From: Flavobacterium flavigenum | GTDB taxonomy: Bacteria > Bacteroidota > Bacteroidia > Flavobacteriales > Flavobacteriaceae | Length of the DNA stretch: 64,000 nt | NCBI RefSeq assembly: GCF_027111255.2 | Contig: NZ_CP114285.2 | Location: 3,162,001-3,226,000 of the forward strand | Direction of reading: 5' to 3' | Part shown: positions 61,619-64,000 of the stretch, one piece after another | Position numbering within the stretch: position 1 is the first letter of the stretch | Layout: each line of letters starts with the position of its first letter | Position numbers and translations under genes: made by a program | The notes under the pieces: generated by a model | Databases searched by the model: none | What the model was told of the DNA's origin: nothing | What the model saw: only the letters and a program-made list of their open reading frames with translations

Positions 61619-62665
61619 TTAATTTATATTTTCAAATTTATAAATAGTAGTCTGCTGATATTCGTCTCCCTTTTTTAAAACAGAATTAGGAAAATGACTG
61701 TGATTTGGAGCATCAGGGAAATTTTGGGTTTCAAAACAAATTCCGCTCACCGGAGTGTAATTTGCATTTTCTTTTCCTCTTAAAATATCGAAACAATTTC
61801 CACCTACATAAATATGAACGCTCGGCTGATCCGTGTAAACGCTCATCTTTAAATTGTTTTTCGTGCTGAATAACTGAGCAGCGATTGCTGTAACTGGATT
61901 AATTACAAACGAATTGTCAATAGAAGCCGGGCAGTTTTTTCTGTTTCTGAAATCGAAATCATGACCATCGAGAGCAGTAAATTTTCCGGTTGGAATACTC
62001 TCATTATTGGTTTCAAGAATAGTATCCGCGTCAATAAAGATTTCCTGATCCAATACGTCCGAATCATGACCATTAAGATTGAAATAACTGTGATGGGTTA
62101 AATTTATAATGGTGTCTTCTGTAGTCGTTGCTTTATATTCGAGTTTTAATTCGTTTTCTTCGGTTAAGGTATAGGTTAAAAAAACTTCTAATTCTCCAGG
62201 ATAATTTTCTTCTAAATTTTCACTGATCAGATGAAAAGTTACCGACTGGTCTGTTAAATCAGTGACATCCCATATTTTTTGACCAAAACCGGTATTTCCT
62301 CCGTGCAAAGCATTTCCGTTATTGTTTCCTGCAAGTTGAAATGTTTTATCATTTAAAGTAAAACGACCTTTGTTGATACGTCCTGCATAACGACCGACAG
62401 TTGTGCCAAAATAAGGTCCGCTAGGCAAATTATAGGATGCAATATAGGCTTCGGGATTGTCAAAGCCCAAAACTACATCTGTCAGTTTTCCATCTGTAGC
62501 AGGAACTTTTAATGAAGTTACAGTCGCACCATAGTTCGTAAGCTGTACCCTCATTCCATTTTTATTGGTTAGTTCAAAGCAATAAATTTCTTCGTTATCA
62601 GGGGTCAAACCAAACAATTTGCAATTAGAGTAATCTTGTAAATGCGATATATGCTTTAAATTCAT
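61619..62665 (-). CDS. galM: Aldose 1-epimerase (galactose mutarotase)
   Basis: 348 residues. The motif NLTHHSYFNLNGH holds the catalytic histidine pair; the N-terminal PSGPYFGTTVGRYAGRI and the C-terminal VSGICFETQNFPDAPNH with the catalytic Glu region are typical. It interconverts alpha- and beta-galactose. It is the first gene of the gal operon and faces the GntR-type regulator. Confidence 0.94.
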   Translation of the reverse strand: MNLKHISHLQDYSNCKLFGLTPDNEEIYCFELTNKNGMRVQLTNYGATVTSLKVPATDGKLTDVVLGFDNPEAYIASYNLPSGPYFGTTVGRYAGRINKGRFTLNDKTFQLAGNNNGNALHGGNTGFGQKIWDVTDLTDQSVTFHLISENLEENYPGELEVFLTYTLTEENELKLEYKATTTEDTIINLTHHSYFNLNGHDSDVLDQEIFIDADTILETNNESIPTGKFTALDGHDFDFRNRKNCPASIDNSFVINPVTAIAAQLFSTKNNLKMSVYTDQPSVHIYVGGNCFDILRGKENANYTPVSGICFETQNFPDAPNHSHFPNSVLKKGDEYQQTTIYKFENIN

Positions 62666-62690
62666 GTTATTTTTATCAAAAGTGAAAATT

Positions 62691-62698
62691 CAAAATTA
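62691..62698 (-). promoter_or_regulatory. gal operon -7 promoter box
   Basis: TAATTTTG on the minus strand, an exact TAnnTTTG match, 25 bases before the galM ATG. No clear TTG at the -33 position; the candidate operator covers that region instead. Confidence 0.5.
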
Positions 62699-62718
62699 TA
62701 TATATTTTCGATTTTTGT

Positions 62719-62736
62719 ATACCAGTACCTACCAGT
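62719..62736. promoter_or_regulatory. Candidate GntR operator in the divergent gal/regulator spacer
   Basis: ATACCAGTACCTACCAGT contains ACCAGT twice, ten bases apart, the spacing of a dimeric regulator. It lies 20 bases upstream of the galM -7 box and 31 bases before the regulator ATG. The regulator next to it is the obvious candidate to bind here. Confidence 0.5.
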
Positions 62737-62767
62737 TTTTTGTATATTGCCAAAAAATCTTTTTTGT

Positions 62768-63766
62768 ATGAGTATCATTTCGATTCAAAATAATCTGGGT
62801 TTGCCAAAATATAAACAGATAATTCTTTCAGTTGAAAAAGCAATTGATGAAGAAAAGCTAAAAAAAGGGGACAGGCTTCCTTCTGTAAATAAAGTATGCC
62901 TGGCATTTTCCTTATCTCGCGATACGGTTCTCCAGGCCTACGACGAGCTTAAAAAAAGGGGAATAATTTATGCTATTCCGGGCAAGGGCTATTATGTTAA
63001 AAGTATTGAAACCAGTATCAAACAGAAGATTTTTTTGCTTTTTGATGAACTTAATATTTTTAAAGAAGACATTTATAATTCTTTTTTAAAAAGTATTGGA
63101 AAAAATGTTCAGGTCGATATTTTTTTCCATCATTTTAATGTACCGGTCTTTAAAAAACTAATAAATGACAGTAATGGCAATTATACCAAATACATTATCA
63201 TGCCGACCAACCTGACAGGTATAATTGAGACCATAAAAACCCTACCAGTAAACGAAGTGATTATCCTGGACCAGACCAATGCCGACTTAAAAATGTATCC
63301 TGCCATTTACCAAAATCACCAAAAAGATATTTTTGAAGGGCTTTTAAAAGGAAAATCAAGGCTGGGCAAATACAAAAAACTGATTTTAATTTTCCCCGGT
63401 TTCCGTGAGCCGTTAGGAATGAAAACCGGATTTGAAAATTTTTGTACAAAATATAATTTTAACTACGAAATCATCACTCAGTTCACTGATCATGAAATCG
63501 AAATTGGAGATTTATATGTGATTCCAAATGATCGTGACCTTGTTGGAGTAATTGAAAATGCAAGAAATCAGAACCTTAAATTAGGAACTGATTTTGGCAT
63601 TATTTCATATAATGAAACTTCTTTAAAAAAAGTCGTAGCAAACGGAATCGCTACCATTTCGACCCATTTTGAAGATATGGGAAAAATACTGGCCGATATG
63701 GTACTTAAAGCAAAAAATGAACAGATAGAGAACAAATCGTCGCTGATTATGCGAAACTCACTTTAA
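62768..63766 (+). CDS. GntR-family transcriptional regulator with sugar-binding-like C-terminal domain
   Basis: 332 residues from the ATG 62768; a reading from TTG 62747 adds seven residues (MPKNLFC) that do not look natural. The winged-helix domain at about 10-75 has KKGDRLPSVNKVCLAFSLSR and DTVLQAYDELKKRGIIYA, with GKGYYV. The C-terminal part is a LacI/periplasmic-binding-protein-like domain ending GILADMVLKAKNEQI-like. It probably senses galactose or a related sugar and controls the gal operon next door, which is inference from divergent position. Confidence 0.87.
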   Translation: MSIISIQNNLGLPKYKQIILSVEKAIDEEKLKKGDRLPSVNKVCLAFSLSRDTVLQAYDELKKRGIIYAIPGKGYYVKSIETSIKQKIFLLFDELNIFKEDIYNSFLKSIGKNVQVDIFFHHFNVPVFKKLINDSNGNYTKYIIMPTNLTGIIETIKTLPVNEVIILDQTNADLKMYPAIYQNHQKDIFEGLLKGKSRLGKYKKLILIFPGFREPLGMKTGFENFCTKYNFNYEIITQFTDHEIEIGDLYVIPNDRDLVGVIENARNQNLKLGTDFGIISYNETSLKKVVANGIATISTHFEDMGKILADMVLKAKNEQIENKSSLIMRNSL

Positions 63767-63815
63767 GATTTTGTTGAAATCCGTTTGGTGTGATTAGTTT
63801 TTGATGATAATTTTT

Positions 63816-63967
63816 CGTCAGTTCGAGTGATCCCGATTTTTCATCGGGATTGTATCGAGAACAGAAAAGTTATCATTAAAAACGGTTCTCGATACACGTC
63901 ACTTCGAGTACGGAGTGTATCGAGAAGTTTTGTTCCGTTTCGTGCACAAAAAACACTCGAACTGACG
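63816..63967. repeat. Long inverted-repeat intergenic element
   Basis: Outer arms CGTCAGTTCGAGTG (63816-63829) and CACTCGAACTGACG (63954-63967) match perfectly over 14 bases. Inside are two smaller hairpins: ATCCCGAT/ATCGGGAT (63830-63850) and GTATCGAGAAC/GTTCTCGATAC (63852-63895), and a third GTATCGAGAAG word at 63918. It looks like a non-coding repetitive element (REP- or MITE-like) of the kind common in Flavobacteriia. It lies after the regulator gene; the window ends soon after it. Confidence 0.8.
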
Positions 63968-64000
63968 TTTTTAATAATTGCACTCAACGGAATTTTGTTT

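Noticed and set aside
1..64000. CRISPR array
   Set aside because: No regularly spaced identical repeats of 24-40 bases were seen; the repeats present are short direct or inverted ones in spacers.
1..64000. tRNA or rRNA genes
   Set aside because: No cloverleaf-like sequence with a GTTCGA-type T-loop and acceptor pairing was seen; the GTTCGAGTG at 63821 is part of a long inverted repeat.

Overview
The window is AT-rich DNA from a Bacteroidota bacterium, almost certainly a Flavobacterium close to F. johnsoniae. The evidence is the Bacteroidota -7 promoter motif TAnnTTTG in front of many genes, a complete flexirubin (aryl polyene plus dialkylresorcinol) pigment cluster, many secreted or lipoprotein genes with short Flavobacteriia-type signal peptides, and an aromatic amino acid lyase that I recognise as nearly the same protein as the characterised F. 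johnsoniae tyrosine ammonia-lyase.

Layout. 1-5.3 kb: the start of a circularly permuted ATP-grasp gene, then housekeeping genes (rbfA, a LolC/E-like permease, a MATE exporter, a small lipoprotein) and the convergent dusB. 5.4-39.1 kb: the flexirubin locus, almost all on the minus strand and tightly packed. It holds tyrosine ammonia-lyase (starter acid), a PaaK-like ligase (probable starter activation), two acyl carrier proteins, three ketosynthases plus a cysteine-less chain-length-factor-like partner and a short KS-like protein, a ketoreductase, three dehydratase-like hotdog proteins, a thioesterase, DarA/DarB for the dialkylresorcinol half, several acyltransferase-type proteins that could form the ester (BtrH-like, LpxL-like, PlsC domain, C45 Ntn-hydrolase), export proteins (MMPL fusion, LolA-like carrier, ABC-2 exporter), three tandem outer-membrane barrels, and a divergent halogenase/monooxygenase-like flavoprotein.

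39-44.8 kb: two secreted proteins of unknown function, then umuC-umuD (in that order), a divergent XRE-type regulator and two small accessory genes. 44.8-56.3 kb: an accessory island on the minus strand. It starts with a LysM protein, a DUF4280 PAAR-like spike-tip protein and a 908-residue OmpA-domain protein. A run of lipoproteins and two paralogous proteins of unknown function follows, interrupted by a 5'-truncated IS256-family transposase and decayed coding sequence. I read it as a candidate contractile-injection-system (T6SSiii or eCIS) effector/immunity island. It is the least explained part of the window.

56.4-63.8 kb: galactose catabolism, made of a sodium/sugar symporter with its own promoter, galM-galK-galT-galE, and a divergent GntR-type regulator with a repeat-containing candidate operator between it and galM. 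The last 230 bases hold a long intergenic inverted-repeat element. No rRNA, tRNA or CRISPR array was seen.
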